From the NCBI RefSeq assembly GCF_027980145.1, contig NZ_JAMZNK010000007.1:1-64000 (forward strand): a DNA stretch of 64,000 nt, given 5' to 3'. The notes under the pieces are model-generated. The model did not search any database, was not told the DNA's origin, and worked only from the letters and a program-made list of their open reading frames with translations. The position numbers were made by a program, and so were the translations under genes. This DNA is from Flavobacterium azizsancarii. Lineage in GTDB: Bacteria; Bacteroidota; Bacteroidia; Flavobacteriales; Flavobacteriaceae. Shown here piece after piece: positions 62,985-64,000 of this stretch. Positions within the stretch are counted from its first letter, which is position 1; the number at the start of each line of letters is the position of its first letter.

Positions 62985-64000
62985 ATGATTAAAAAGTTTA
63001 TTTATCTAGAATGGAAAGCCTTTACCAGATCTGCCTCCTTTGGAGTAAATGTGGCAATGAAAATTTTAATTGGTTTTTTGATGATCTATTTTTCGATACT
63101 TTTTATAGGTATGGGAGTAGGAGCATTTTATGTATTGCGAAAAATGAACCTGGAACCATTAGTTACCATCAATCAATTTTTGATTTATTATTTTCTGTTT
63201 GACCTCGTAATTCGGTTGTTAATGCAGGCAATTCCGGTTTTGAACATAAAACCTTTATTGATTTTACCATTCAAAAAACCAACAATTGTTCATTTCTCTT
63301 TAGGCAAAACTGCATTGTCTTTTTTTAATTGGGTACACGCTCTTTTCTTCATTCCATTTTCGGTTGTGCTAGCTCTGGAAGGTTATGATATTGCAGGAGT
63401 TATTTTTTGGCTGTTAGCAGCTTTCTCATTAATATATATCAACAATTTTTTAAATATTATTTTAAGTAATATCGATAAATTGTTTGTTGTTTTTATAGGA
63501 GCAATTCTTTTACTGGCGGCGGCACAATATTATAAGGTATTTGATATTACGAGCTTTACAACTCCGGCGTTTCAGGGATTTTATGCTGTAAAAGGATTGT
63601 TTTTGATTCCCGTTTTAGTGTTAATTGCATTGTATGCATTTACTTTTAAGTACTTTAAAAATAATTTATTTTTAGATGCCGGACTTTCTAAAAAAGCGGA
63701 TATTGCAGAAACTGAAAATCTTGCATGGCTGAATCAATTTGGGACTTTGGGAACTTTTCTTAAAAATGATATCAAACTAATTAAGAGAAATAAAAGATCT
63801 AAAACGACTATTGTCATGAGTGTTTTCTTTTTGTTTTACGGTTTCATCTTTTTTGGAAACACGCAACAGCCTGAAGTAATGCATATTTTTGCCGGAATAT
63901 TTGTTTCAGGAGGATTTTTGTTTGTCTTTGGTCAGTTTGTACCAAGTTGGGATAGTTCGTATTATCAATTAATGATGACACAAAACATTCCGTATCGCGG
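62985..64000 (+). CDS. Polytopic membrane protein (DUF5687-like), partial
   Basis: The ATG at 62985 opens a frame that runs off the window (at least 338 codons). It starts MIKKFIYLEWKAFTRSASFG and has many hydrophobic helices (ILIGFLMIYFSILFIGMGVG, FFNWVHALFFIPFSVVLALE, LFVVFIGAILLLAAAQYYKV) and a polar loop, LGTFLKNDIKLIKRNKRSKT. This matches the ABC-exporter permease-like DUF5687 proteins of Bacteroidota, which normally precede an ATP-binding subunit gene; that gene would lie outside. It is divergent from the reductase gene. Confidence 0.75.
   Translation, partial: MIKKFIYLEWKAFTRSASFGVNVAMKILIGFLMIYFSILFIGMGVGAFYVLRKMNLEPLVTINQFLIYYFLFDLVIRLLMQAIPVLNIKPLLILPFKKPTIVHFSLGKTALSFFNWVHALFFIPFSVVLALEGYDIAGVIFWLLAAFSLIYINNFLNIILSNIDKLFVVFIGAILLLAAAQYYKVFDITSFTTPAFQGFYAVKGLFLIPVLVLIALYAFTFKYFKNNLFLDAGLSKKADIAETENLAWLNQFGTLGTFLKNDIKLIKRNKRSKTTIVMSVFFLFYGFIFFGNTQQPEVMHIFAGIFVSGGFLFVFGQFVPSWDSSYYQLMMTQNIPYR

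Noticed and set aside
1..64000. CRISPR arrays, tRNA or rRNA genes
   Set aside because: No regularly spaced 25-40 bp repeats, cloverleaf-like sequences or rRNA signatures were found by reading; a covariance search would be needed to exclude a tRNA completely.

Overview
The window is AT-rich Bacteroidota DNA, most probably from a Flavobacterium. The evidence is a SusC/SusD pair, Bacteroidetes-type -7 boxes (TAnnTTTG), CTnDOT-like tra genes, TPR-AraC regulators, and a housekeeping stretch (purD, upp, DUF4254, DUF6341 and DUF6427-like membrane proteins). No rRNA, tRNA or CRISPR array was seen.

Layout. (1) 1-11.85 kb: an accessory block lying between two IS21-type ends, istB plus right end at 1-361 and left end plus a 46-codon istA stub at 11536-11847. 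Its cargo is a six-gene minus-strand operon (9865 to 986): a DUF4007 protein, a 1076-aa P-loop ATPase, a DndC-like PP-loop/PAPS-reductase-family protein, an unknown 541-aa protein, an ORC-like AAA ATPase and a PIN-domain nuclease. A perfect 32-bp palindrome sits just upstream. A 5'-truncated gene resembling the DNA-sulfur-binding/HNH N-terminal domain lies at its far end. This looks like a phosphorothioation-related or BREX/Dnd-like anti-phage system without the usual DndA, DndD, DndE, SspB or PglZ genes. (2) 11.85-21.8 kb: a second unusual operon with a small secreted protein, a J-like/TPR membrane protein, a coiled-coil membrane protein, an Hsp70-like protein, and a degenerate Ser/Thr kinase fused to an AAA+ ATPase. 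A frameshifted TerB-like pseudogene and a broken DUF6804-like gene follow. It may be a chaperone/kinase stress or defence module. (3) 21.9-27.4 kb: regulators (TPR-AraC, AraC), a lipoprotein and decayed genes. (4) 27.7-39.2 kb: a partial Bacteroidetes conjugation module, traE-F-G, three tandem traI-like genes, then traJ-K-L-M-N. No relaxase, coupling protein or integrase is in view. (5) 40-53.4 kb: a polysaccharide utilisation locus for rhamnogalacturonan-type pectin (GH105, GH106, SusC, SusD, SASA-type esterase, a GH43-like propeller, GH28). Three of its promoters share a tandem ACAGGATRCT operator at a fixed distance from the -7 box. (6) 53.7-64 kb: core genes, with an ORF-less group II intron inserted directly behind a terminator.

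How it fits together: about 1-39 kb reads as a decaying integrated or conjugative element that has gathered at least one defence-type operon and one chaperone/kinase operon. From 40 kb onward the content is metabolic and core. The best candidates for undescribed biology are the PAPS-reductase/DUF4007/PIN operon and the Hsp70/J-like/kinase-AAA operon.
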